Below are positions 35,161 through 42,250 of a stretch of DNA of 64,000 nt, one piece after another. The position numbers were made by a program, and so were the translations under genes. The notes under the pieces were generated by a model. The model was given only the letters and a program-made list of their open reading frames with translations, was not told the origin of the DNA and did not search any database. Source of the DNA: JAHFTY01 sp964584785 (lineage in GTDB: Bacteria > Acidobacteriota > Terriglobia > 20CM-2-55-15); the NCBI GenBank assembly GCA_964584785.1, contig CAZPBY010000036.1, positions 1-64,000 of the forward strand, written 5' to 3'. Position 1 is the first letter of the stretch. The number at the start of each line of letters is the position of its first letter.

Positions 35161-36363
35161 TCAGTGCACTCCAAGAATCGTTGCGAGGTCCATTGTACCG
35201 CGAAAGCCGAGGATGCGTTCGATGGTTTCGCCGATCTGGTTGTTCGGAGTCGACGCGCCGGCCGTGATTCCGATCCGCCGCGCGGTCTTCGGAAACCAGC
35301 CGTGCGTCAGCGTTTCCGTCTTACCGCCGGCGGGCTTGTGCCGAATTTCATGCTCGCTGATGATCGCCGCCGCATCCTCGATGTGGAAGGCGCGGGTAAA
35401 CGTCGAAGCGATCTTGGTGAGATTGTTGGTGTTGCTGCTGTTGTATCCCCCGATAACGATCATCAGATCGAGATGTTCACTTTCGAGCCTTCGGACGGCA
35501 TCTTGTCGATCCTGGGTTGCGCTGCAAATCGTATCGAACGAATGAAACCGTTCCGGCATCTCCTCAACTCCGAATCGGGACTGCATCGCGAGCCGCAGCA
35601 TTCCCGCAATTTCCAGTGATTCCGAACTCAGCATCGTGGTCTGATTGGCCAGCCCGATACGTTCAAGATGGATATCGGGATCGAATCCATCGGAAACAGC
35701 CTTGTCAAAACGGGTCATGAATTCGTTTCGATCGCCGCCGTCGGCGATATAGCTGCAAACGTATTCCGCCTCCCGTTTATCCCGGACAACGAGGAAGTGC
35801 GCCCCGGCGAAGAGTGTGGTTCTGGAGAACGTCGCCTGAGTCTCTTCGTGTTCGAACTTGCCGTGAATAACCGATGTTGCGCCGATCCGCGCATATCGCT
35901 CGACGTTTTTCCAGACGTTCAGGACGGAGCCGCAGGTGGTATCGACCACAACGCAGCCTTTTCCCGACAGCAACTCGAGGTCGGTGGCCGGAATTCCAAA
36001 AGCCGGGACAATAACGACGTCGCCTCGAACGACTTCGTCATATTTCGCGTCGCCGGGCGGAAGAAACCGGATCCCCATTCGCTGGAGCTTATTGTTCACG
36101 TGCGGATTGTGAATGATTTCGCCCGTCAGGAAGATCCGCCGGTCCGGAAATTTCGCCACGGTTTCGTAGGCGTACTCGACGGCCCTCTCAACGCCGTAGC
36201 AAAACCCGAATTCAATCGCGAGGAGAAACGTCAGGTCTTCCGCCTCCAGCCGGAAATCGTTCGCCCGCATCAAATCAACGATCTGGCTGCGATAGGTTTC
36301 CTGAAGCTGAGGACGTACCTCGGATCGAAGTCCAAACCCTTTCTGGTAGTAGGTTCCCTCCAT
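35161..36363 (-). CDS. ispH: 4-hydroxy-3-methylbut-2-enyl diphosphate reductase IspH
   Basis: This 400-residue iron-sulfur enzyme catalyses the last step of the MEP isoprenoid pathway, making IPP and DMAPP. The three cluster cysteines are in EFGFCYGVERAVEYAYE, VVDTTCGSVLNVWKNVERY and FDTICSATQDRQDAV, and NPHVNNKLQRMGI is also typical. The length and the CGSVLNVW variant match the long form found in cyanobacteria and plants; most bacterial forms are about 310-320 residues. The ATG at 36363 is supported by MEGTYYQKGFGLR. It is divergent from fabH with a 65-base gap. Confidence 0.95.
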   Translation of the reverse strand: MEGTYYQKGFGLRSEVRPQLQETYRSQIVDLMRANDFRLEAEDLTFLLAIEFGFCYGVERAVEYAYETVAKFPDRRIFLTGEIIHNPHVNNKLQRMGIRFLPPGDAKYDEVVRGDVVIVPAFGIPATDLELLSGKGCVVVDTTCGSVLNVWKNVERYARIGATSVIHGKFEHEETQATFSRTTLFAGAHFLVVRDKREAEYVCSYIADGGDRNEFMTRFDKAVSDGFDPDIHLERIGLANQTTMLSSESLEIAGMLRLAMQSRFGVEEMPERFHSFDTICSATQDRQDAVRRLESEHLDLMIVIGGYNSSNTNNLTKIASTFTRAFHIEDAAAIISEHEIRHKPAGGKTETLTHGWFPKTARRIGITAGASTPNNQIGETIERILGFRGTMDLATILGVH

Positions 36364-36428
36364 CGATCGGATTGTAACACGTGGCGCGGTATGCTAAATT
36401 TCGTCGGCTATGCTGGAAAGGAACGTTA

Positions 36429-37424
36429 TTGAGTCAACGTCGAGCAAAGATCACCGCTGTTAGCCATTACCTTCCTGAGCGCCGAGTTACCAATACCGAT
36501 CTAGCCAAGATCATCGATACGTCCGACGAGTGGATTATCGAACGGACTGGAATTCGCGAACGCCGAGTCGTCGATAAGGGTACGGCGTCAAGCGATCTCG
36601 CCACGCATGCAGCCAGGCTGCTTCTCGAAAAACGGGGAATCGACGGGTCGGAAATCGATTTGATCATCTTCGCAACCGTCACGCCCGACATGTTCTTTCC
36701 CGCGAGTGCCTGCCTCGTTCAGAACAAGATTGGCGCTAACCGGGCATGGGGCTTCGATTTATCCGGCGCCTGCTCCGGATTTCTTTATGCCTTGGCGACC
36801 GGAGCGCAATTTATTCAGAGTGGAGCCCATAAGAAGGTCCTGGTGATCGGCGCGGACGTCATGACTTCCATTATCGATTTCGAGGACCGCGCCACCTGCG
36901 TTCTCTTCGGTGACGGCGCCGGTGCGGTCCTTTTGGAACCCGCCGAAGAAGGCGAGCAAGGCCTTATCGACTTCATGCTTCGCTGTGACGGGGCCGGTGG
37001 ACAGTTTCTTTACATGCCGGCCGGCGGAAGCTTGAACCCGTCGACCGCTGAAACGGTTAAGAAGAAGATGCACTACGTCCATCAGGACGGGAAGAATGTC
37101 TTCAAGTTCGCCGTTCGGGGGATGGCCGAGATTTCACAACAGATTCTGGAGAGGAACCAGCTCGACATCAAGGATGTCAAGCTCTACATTCCCCACCAGG
37201 CAAACCTCCGAATCATCCGCGCCGCGATGGAAAAGATGCAGCTGTCGGAGTCCCAGGTGGCTATAAATATCGATAGGTATGCCAACACGACCGCAGCCAC
37301 CATTCCGATATGCCTTTCTGAGGCTATCGCCACAAACCGTGTCCAGAGAAGCGATTACGTGCTGATGGCCGCGTTTGGAGCCGGCTTTACCTGGGGAAGC
37401 ATCCTCCTGCGGTGGGAGGCCTAA
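36429..37424 (+). CDS. fabH: 3-oxoacyl-ACP synthase III (FabH)
   Basis: The protein has 331 residues from the TTG at 36429. The catalytic triad is complete: Cys in FDLSGACSGFLYALATG, His in LYIPHQANLRI and Asn in RYANTTAATIPICL. It starts type II fatty acid synthesis by condensing acetyl-CoA (or another acyl-CoA) with malonyl-ACP. The TTG is preferred because AAAGGA lies 6 bases upstream and it begins right before KITAVSHYLPERR; an in-frame ATG at 36381 would add 16 residues that do not look like the family. It ends in a terminator-like stem. Confidence 0.93.
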   Translation: MSQRRAKITAVSHYLPERRVTNTDLAKIIDTSDEWIIERTGIRERRVVDKGTASSDLATHAARLLLEKRGIDGSEIDLIIFATVTPDMFFPASACLVQNKIGANRAWGFDLSGACSGFLYALATGAQFIQSGAHKKVLVIGADVMTSIIDFEDRATCVLFGDGAGAVLLEPAEEGEQGLIDFMLRCDGAGGQFLYMPAGGSLNPSTAETVKKKMHYVHQDGKNVFKFAVRGMAEISQQILERNQLDIKDVKLYIPHQANLRIIRAAMEKMQLSESQVAINIDRYANTTAATIPICLSEAIATNRVQRSDYVLMAAFGAGFTWGSILLRWEA

Positions 37425-37496
37425 AAATTTCCAAAAAAGATGTATTTTATGCGGAAGTTGATCCCTCTTCTGTTTGAACGCGGAACAGAACAATGG

Positions 37497-37573
37497 ACCG
37501 CGTCGGCCGATCGAAATTTTTCAACGACCGTCCCTGGCGAAGAAAAAAAAGTTTAAAGGCCGACGCGGTTTTT
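37497..37573 (+). terminator. Intrinsic-terminator-like stem downstream of fabH
   Basis: The arms accgcgtcggcc (37497-37508) and ggccgacgcggt (37558-37569) are exact 12-bp complements with a 49-base loop, and the 3' arm runs into TTTTT, then GC, then TTTTT (to 37580). The loop is long for an intrinsic terminator. It lies 72 bases after the fabH stop. Confidence 0.55.
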
Positions 37574-37579
37574 GCTTTT

Positions 37580-37801
37580 TCAGCCACCTCTGCCAAACAT
37601 CCTCAGCCAATCTCCAAATTGCCATAAGTCGTGCAGAATGATGCGCCAGGTGGGGCGATGCTTTCCATACGCCGTTCGAAGGCGCCAGCGGACGTAACCG
37701 GTTGGAGGCATTGGTAAAAACGGCCAGTTTCGATACCACTGTCGCGGCGCCAGGCGGAAATAGAAGCGGAACAGGGCCCATGCGATTCCAAGATGTCGCA
37801 C
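37580..37801 (-). CDS. Small basic Trp/Arg-rich protein, hypothetical
   Basis: This 73-residue frame is rich in Trp and Arg (MRHLGIAWALFRFYFRLAPR, YVRWRLRTAYGKHRPTWR, DLWQFGDWLRMFGRGG). Two other frames of the same stretch are also open; this one is preferred because it reads like a compact amphipathic protein, whereas the others have no such pattern. No ribosome-binding site is clear. It may be a conserved small membrane-associated protein, but this is uncertain. Confidence 0.5.
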   Translation of the reverse strand: MRHLGIAWALFRFYFRLAPRQWYRNWPFLPMPPTGYVRWRLRTAYGKHRPTWRIILHDLWQFGDWLRMFGRGG

Positions 37802-37864
37802 GCCGTCATGCTACCACGCTACGGAGACGTAATCTGAAGTCGGACGCGCGGATTCCGTGGCCTT

Positions 37865-38008
37865 TTAATGCTTCATCTGCTTTGCGGCCGGGGGCTGATG
37901 GTAGTGCACCAGGATCGGCGCACAAGCCAGTGACAGAATCACTGCGAATCCAAACCCAATGATCAGACTCGTGAACACGACGTTTAGTGCGCGATGGACC
38001 GGACTCAT
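37865..38008 (-). CDS. Small single-pass membrane protein (47 residues)
   Basis: From the ATG at 38008 the frame encodes 47 residues with one hydrophobic helix (VVFTSLIIGFGFAVILSLACAPILV) and a basic/His-rich tail (HYHQPPAAKQMKH). An AGGAGGTC Shine-Dalgarno sequence sits about 10 bases upstream, which is stronger than for most genes in the window and fixes this start. The frame is open further upstream, but that part does not look coding. No family was recognised. Confidence 0.6.
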   Translation of the reverse strand: MSPVHRALNVVFTSLIIGFGFAVILSLACAPILVHYHQPPAAKQMKH

Positions 38009-38199
38009 GCCGGGGTGGACCTCCTGTCCGTGGCGAGAATAGGCAAGGGTCGTGACCGAAACAATTGGCCGCGGGTAGGAGGCACCCTGAGAGACTGCCG
38101 CGGGCGCGAACGACGGGTCGCGAACTAAGTCTTGATCGTGGCCAGCGAGTCCTTTATTCTGAAGTCCCCTTGTAGCCGTCCATTTCCCACAACACAAAC

Positions 38200-39738
38200 A
38201 TGCTCTTCAAAACTCGGAGTGCGGCCGTCTATGGCATTGAAGCGTATCTCGTCGATGTTGAAGTAAACCTTTCAGCCGGTGGAACCAACGGTGATTTTTT
38301 CATCGTTGGACTTCCGGACACTGCCGTTCGCGAATCCCGGAGCCGTGTTCTTGCGGCGATTCGCAACAACGGTTTCGGGTCTCCGTTTCAACGGATCATC
38401 GTGAATCTGGCGCCTGCGGACATGAAGAAGGAAGGTTCGGCGTTTGACCTTCCCATGGCGATCAGCATTCTCGGCGGTTACGGAATGCTCGCCAAGCCGG
38501 ATCTCTCCGATTACCTGATGGTCGGTGAACTCTCGCTCGACGGAAAAATCAGAGCCGTTCGTGGCGCATTGTCCATCGCCATGCTTGCACGAGATCGAAA
38601 GATTCCTAACCTTCTGGTCGCCCCCGGCAACGCGCGCGAGGCAGCCGTCGTCGAGGGCGTATCGGTGTATCCGATGCGAACGCTGACCGAGGTCGTCGAT
38701 TTCATCAATGGAAGCCGGGCGATGGAACCCGTCCGCGCACAGCTGTGCACGACTGTCGAAGATACCCAACGGCGTGCCGAAGACTTCCGCGACGTGCGCG
38801 GCCAGTTTCACGCCAAGCGGGCGATCGAAGTCGCCATGGCTGGAGGTCATAACATGCTTTTGGTGGGACCGCCCGGAGCGGGAAAGACCATGCTCGCGAA
38901 GCGCGTTCCCACCATTCTGCCGCCGATGACCTTCGAAGAAAGTCTTGAGACGACGCGGATTCACTCCGTCGTCGGGCTTCTTGCGCCCGAGACCGGGCTC
39001 GTTGTGAGCCGACCGTTTCGATCGCCGCACCATACGATCTCCGACGCGGGGTTGGTCGGGGGCGGCAGCATTCCTCGGCCGGGCGAAGTCAGCATGGCTC
39101 ACAACGGAGTCCTGTTCCTTGACGAGCTGCCGGAGTTTCCACGCAACGTCCTGGAAGTGCTGCGACAGCCGATCGAGGACCGGCATGTCACGATTGCACG
39201 CGCTCAAATGACGCTCACGTTTCCAGCATCTTTCGTTCTGATCGCGGCTATGAATCCTTGTCCATGCGGTTTCGCGAATGACTTCCGCAAGGAATGTTAC
39301 TGCACGCCGCCGCAAATCCAGCGTTACATGTCCAAGATCTCGGGTCCGCTGATGGATCGGATCGACATTCAAATCGACGTGCCGGCTGTTCCTTACAAAG
39401 AACTCGCCACAACGCGCGGAGCGGAATCGTCCGAAGTTATACGGTCGCGAGTGGTCGAGGCGCGAAACACGCAACTGCGGCGTTTCTTCGATGATCACGT
39501 TTACACCAACGCGCAAATGGGTCCTCGCCACATCCGCAAACACTGCGTGCTCACGGCGGAGTGCGAAAAGATCATGGAGAACGCCGTGTCAAAGCTTGGA
39601 TTTTCTGCTCGCGGATACGACCGGATTCTCCGGGTTGCGCGCACGATCGCCGATCTGGAGGGCGCTCTGGATCTGGAACCCAAACATCTTTCGGAAGCCG
39701 TGCAGTACCGGACGCTCGATCGCAACCTTTGGCTCTGA
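38200..39738 (+). CDS. comM: ComM/YifB family Mg-chelatase-like AAA+ ATPase
   Basis: This 512-residue protein has an N-terminal LonC-like domain (GIEAYLVDVEVNLSAG, VNLAPADMKKEGSAFDLPMAISIL), then an AAA+ helicase core with Walker A LLVGPPGAGKTMLAKRVP, Walker B GVLFLDELPEF and the MCM-like insert with IAAMNPCPCGFAND...CYCTPPQIQRYMSKISGPLMDRIDI. The final helical domain reads FSARGYDRILRVARTIADLEG. In naturally competent bacteria ComM drives branch migration during integration of transforming DNA; other homologues are called YifB. No other competence genes are nearby. Confidence 0.95.
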   Translation: MLFKTRSAAVYGIEAYLVDVEVNLSAGGTNGDFFIVGLPDTAVRESRSRVLAAIRNNGFGSPFQRIIVNLAPADMKKEGSAFDLPMAISILGGYGMLAKPDLSDYLMVGELSLDGKIRAVRGALSIAMLARDRKIPNLLVAPGNAREAAVVEGVSVYPMRTLTEVVDFINGSRAMEPVRAQLCTTVEDTQRRAEDFRDVRGQFHAKRAIEVAMAGGHNMLLVGPPGAGKTMLAKRVPTILPPMTFEESLETTRIHSVVGLLAPETGLVVSRPFRSPHHTISDAGLVGGGSIPRPGEVSMAHNGVLFLDELPEFPRNVLEVLRQPIEDRHVTIARAQMTLTFPASFVLIAAMNPCPCGFANDFRKECYCTPPQIQRYMSKISGPLMDRIDIQIDVPAVPYKELATTRGAESSEVIRSRVVEARNTQLRRFFDDHVYTNAQMGPRHIRKHCVLTAECEKIMENAVSKLGFSARGYDRILRVARTIADLEGALDLEPKHLSEAVQYRTLDRNLWL

Positions 39739-39753
39739 CGAGGAATCTTCCAA

Positions 39754-40095
39754 ATGAAAATCAATCGACGTGCGTTTATTTCTCTCGTGTTTGCCACGCC
39801 GCTGCAGACGACGCAGCTTTCTGTAGCCGTGCTGGAAGTATTCGAGAGTGGCCAGGGTGTGATGGCTGTTCTCGTTCGCCATGCGGCTGCGGTCGAGCGC
39901 GACCGTTTCGCGAACTGGCTGCGGTCGCACCCGAAATCGGCGGTGCGGGTCCGCACTACAAGCGGAGCGGACGCGCCCGGCACCCTGTTTCGCGTACGGA
40001 TGTGCTTCGGTCGCGGTCTGATCATTTTTCAAACGCGTATGAACGTTCGTGAAAGGGATGTTCTATCGGTCACCGCTGGCGCGGGCGGATACTAA
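39754..40095 (+). CDS. Small hypothetical protein with signal-like N-terminus
   Basis: The 113-residue frame starts 15 bases after comM. It opens with MKINRRAFISLVFATPLQ, which resembles a Tat-type signal (twin Arg then a short hydrophobic stretch). The rest is basic with beta-like segments (VAVLEVFESGQGVMAVLV, RVRTTSGADAPGTLFRVRM). No family or function was recognised. The frame ends inside the promoter region of the toxin-antitoxin pair, just before TTGACA at 40103. Confidence 0.5.
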   Translation: MKINRRAFISLVFATPLQTTQLSVAVLEVFESGQGVMAVLVRHAAAVERDRFANWLRSHPKSAVRVRTTSGADAPGTLFRVRMCFGRGLIIFQTRMNVRERDVLSVTAGAGGY

Positions 40096-40102
40096 CGTGG
40101 CG

Positions 40103-40131
40103 TTGACAGTTTATTCGAACGCCGACATAAT
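40103..40131 (+). promoter_or_regulatory. Near-consensus sigma-70 promoter of the toxin-antitoxin pair
   Basis: TTGACA (40103-40108) and CATAAT (40126-40131) are separated by exactly 17 bp: a perfect -35, a 5-of-6 -10 and ideal spacing. The start of transcription should fall about 7 bases after the -10, at or beside the ATG at 40139, so the mRNA would be leaderless. It is the clearest sigma-70 promoter found in the window. Confidence 0.75.
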
Positions 40132-40138
40132 GTCCGAC

Positions 40139-40384
40139 ATGAAGATCTTCACTGTTCGGGATTTGGACCGTGAGCCCTCCACCGTTCTGGACGCGGCGGA
40201 TCGCGATGGCATCGTTTGTATTAAGCGTCGTGACGGCCGGACCTATACGGTTCGGCCGGAAGCCGGCGGAGCGGCGAAAATGACGTCCTTTCCTGATCTC
40301 GCCGCGCGCCGCGACGCTATTTTCGCAAACCGGATCCCGGGCGTTCACGTCCGACGAGTCGACAAACTGATCGCCGGTGAATGA
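40139..40384 (+). CDS. Phd/YefM-like antitoxin (putative)
   Basis: The protein has 81 residues from ATG 40139. MKIFTVRDLDREPSTVLDAADRDGIVCIKRRDGRTYTVRP fits the antitoxin pattern of prevent-host-death proteins: a short beta-alpha start (x-x-V-R-D-L), an acidic-basic alternation and a hairpin resembling a DNA-binding fold; it is split across the first 40 residues. The C-terminus is Arg-rich (FPDLAARRDAIFANRI; GVHVRRVDKLIAGE), a plausible toxin-binding region. ATG 40130 is a possible alternative start, but 40139 matches the predicted transcription start. It overlaps the PIN toxin gene (ATGA). Antitoxins of this type neutralise the toxin and repress their own promoter. Confidence 0.72.
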   Translation: MKIFTVRDLDREPSTVLDAADRDGIVCIKRRDGRTYTVRPEAGGAAKMTSFPDLAARRDAIFANRIPGVHVRRVDKLIAGE

Positions 40385-40845
40385 ATCCTTACGCCGATAC
40401 GAACTTTTATACGCGTATCTACCTTCAACTGCCGGAAAGCCGGCTGGCCGATCAGCTATTACGAGATGCTCTCAAAAATGAAGCGCGGCCGCTACCGCTG
40501 ACATGGCTGCTCCGCGTCGAGATTGTCAATGCGTTTCAACTGCATGTGTTTCAGGCGCGCGATGCCGGCCAGTCCTATATTTCAGCGCAACAGGCAGGGC
40601 TCGCATCGCAAAACTTCCACAACGACGCGCAAAGTGCGGAGTTTCTGCGGCCCGCCGTGGTGCCGGTCGCAGATCTTGAGAAAAAATTTGAAGAACTTTC
40701 TCTCCGCCGCACGGCGCGTCACGGTTTCCGTACCTACGATCTTCTCCATGTCGCTTCGGCTGTCCTGCTCGAGTGTGACACGTTTTGGAGTTTCGATACC
40801 AAAGCGTCGCATCTCGCAAAGCTCGAAGGCCTTCAGGTTCGTTAA
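40381..40845 (+). CDS. PIN-domain toxin, VapC-like ribonuclease
   Basis: This 154-residue protein has the acidic PIN residues: Asp in YADTNF near 6, Glu in RVEIVNAF near 47, Asp in TYDLLHVASAVLLE near 118 and Asp in FWSFDTKASHLAKLEG near 137. VapC toxins cleave tRNA or rRNA at a fixed site when the antitoxin is degraded. The start overlaps the antitoxin stop. The unusual feature is that the putative antitoxin is Phd/YefM-like rather than the commoner AbrB- or RHH-type VapB. Confidence 0.88.
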   Translation: MNPYADTNFYTRIYLQLPESRLADQLLRDALKNEARPLPLTWLLRVEIVNAFQLHVFQARDAGQSYISAQQAGLASQNFHNDAQSAEFLRPAVVPVADLEKKFEELSLRRTARHGFRTYDLLHVASAVLLECDTFWSFDTKASHLAKLEGLQVR

Positions 40846-41680
40846 GTCAGCCCGACGTGGTGACGTTACATCAACGATTTCTCAATCTCACCGGTTCACC
40901 GACCGGCCATGTCGACGGCGTTCAGCAACTCACGGCCACGTTGCATGGTCCTTTTAAACGCCGGCCTGCGCGAGGATTAGCCCAGCCGTTTGTTCGGCTT
41001 GATTGACGCTTGTCGGCGACCCGGCGAGAGTTTTCTTTGCGACGAAAATATCGTTTTCCGGCGCACTGAAACCTGGATCCGGCGCTCCGACGATTGGGTA
41101 GGCGGCGAAATAAACTGACGGTGTCGTCGCGGCGATCAATTCCGGTGCCTTGTTCATTTACGCTGCGCAGCAGAAGGCTAAATCCGAGGCAACAACCATT
41201 TAACGCGACGATGAAGATGATTGGCGTGGCGCGATGAAGGTTGGTTTTGTCTCAACAAAGATCATTGTTGAGGCATTTCAAATCGACAAAATCGAGTAGC
41301 GCTGCAACTTACAGAAGCCAAACAAGAAAGCTCGTGTCATTTCTAATTGATCATGAGGCAAATCAAACGCGCAACGGCGTTAAGCAAACGGACTCCGGGG
41401 CTTTGCCCATTTGATCCGAGCCGGCGGCTGTTTATTTCGTGGCGAAAACAACTGACGGCGTTACAGTGGAGGTCTTCTCGACCCTATTGAAAACGGGTTC
41501 CGTCCCGCCGAAGACCTTCGCCGGAGAGCCGTTAATTAATGATGCGCCTAGGCCCGATAATAGTGGACCAGTGAAATCACGTTATAGACGTCAACTTTGT
41601 CGCAGCTGTCCTCCTCTGAGTCTGGTTTTGAAATCGTCCGTAAGCTGAGCTTCGCTCCTGGAAAGAACCAGACTTGAAGC
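40846..41680. other. Gene-poor stretch with possible decayed coding fragments
   Basis: These 835 bases between the toxin gene and the broken kinase contain no intact gene that can be defended. One minus-strand frame (40954-41157) reads SVYFAAYPIVGAPDPG, and a plus-strand stretch near 41420-41560 reads AAVYFVAKTTDGVTVEVF. Both resemble pieces of a secreted beta-sandwich protein of the GWxTD/VWFA-associated kind often seen in acidobacteria. They lie in opposite orientations and end in stops, so they may be remnants. This is a weak inference. A small inverted pair ctcaacaa/ttgttgag lies around 41249-41270. Confidence 0.35.
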
Positions 41681-42250
41681 TCATGGTTTCCAATTCGTAA
41701 TCAGTTGAATGGCCTTGGCGCGGTCATCTTCCACGGGCACGAGAATCAAAAACCTCTGGCCGTCGCGGCTCGGCGCATAGATCTCTCGACCGCCGCTAAT
41801 AACAATATCCTTGCGCTGGAACAGTCGCGTGGGTGTTGAGAATCCGGGAGCTGGAGCGCTTGGGGTTACTTTCACCGCCATCAGCGTCTGGTCGTCTGAC
41901 AGAAAGTAGAGTTCACGACCGTCCTGGCGCCAAACGGGGTTGCTGCCGCCATTTGTCGATATCCGCCGCTTGTTGCCCAGAACAGGGAAGGATTGAACAA
42001 GAACTTCATTGCGACTCGATTCGTCGCTGACATACGCGACCCAGTGGCCGTCCGGCGAAATTCGTCCGTCATGTTCGTCCACCGGAGAATTCAAATACGG
42101 ATGAGCCTGATGGTCCGCCGACATCGAAAGGATCCAAAGGTCGCTTCGGTTTTGAGGTGAGCTTCTCAAGACGAGCAAGTTTTGACCGTCGGGTGACCAA
42201 CTCATCCCACGAACACGCCTTCGTTTTGCTTGTCTGAACTGAACACCCAA
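41681..42250 (-). pseudogene. Separated C-terminal propeller fragment of the adjacent Ser/Thr kinase
   Basis: This 189-residue frame reads as the last third of a TolB/WD40-like propeller: MSWSPDGQNLLVLRSSPQNRSDLWILSMS, RISPDGHWVAYVSDESSRNEVLVQSFPV and VWRQDGRELYFLSDDQTLMAVKV, each a familiar blade of acidobacterial kinases, in shorter pieces across the frame. It is out of frame with the kinase upstream by one base at about 42205: the kinase reads GVFVG-stop where this frame reads VRGMSWSPDG over the same bases. It has no start signals of its own that look functional. Confidence 0.8.

Noticed and set aside
38272..39543. 423-residue minus-strand frame over comM
   Set aside because: It is the antisense of a gene with complete AAA+ motifs.
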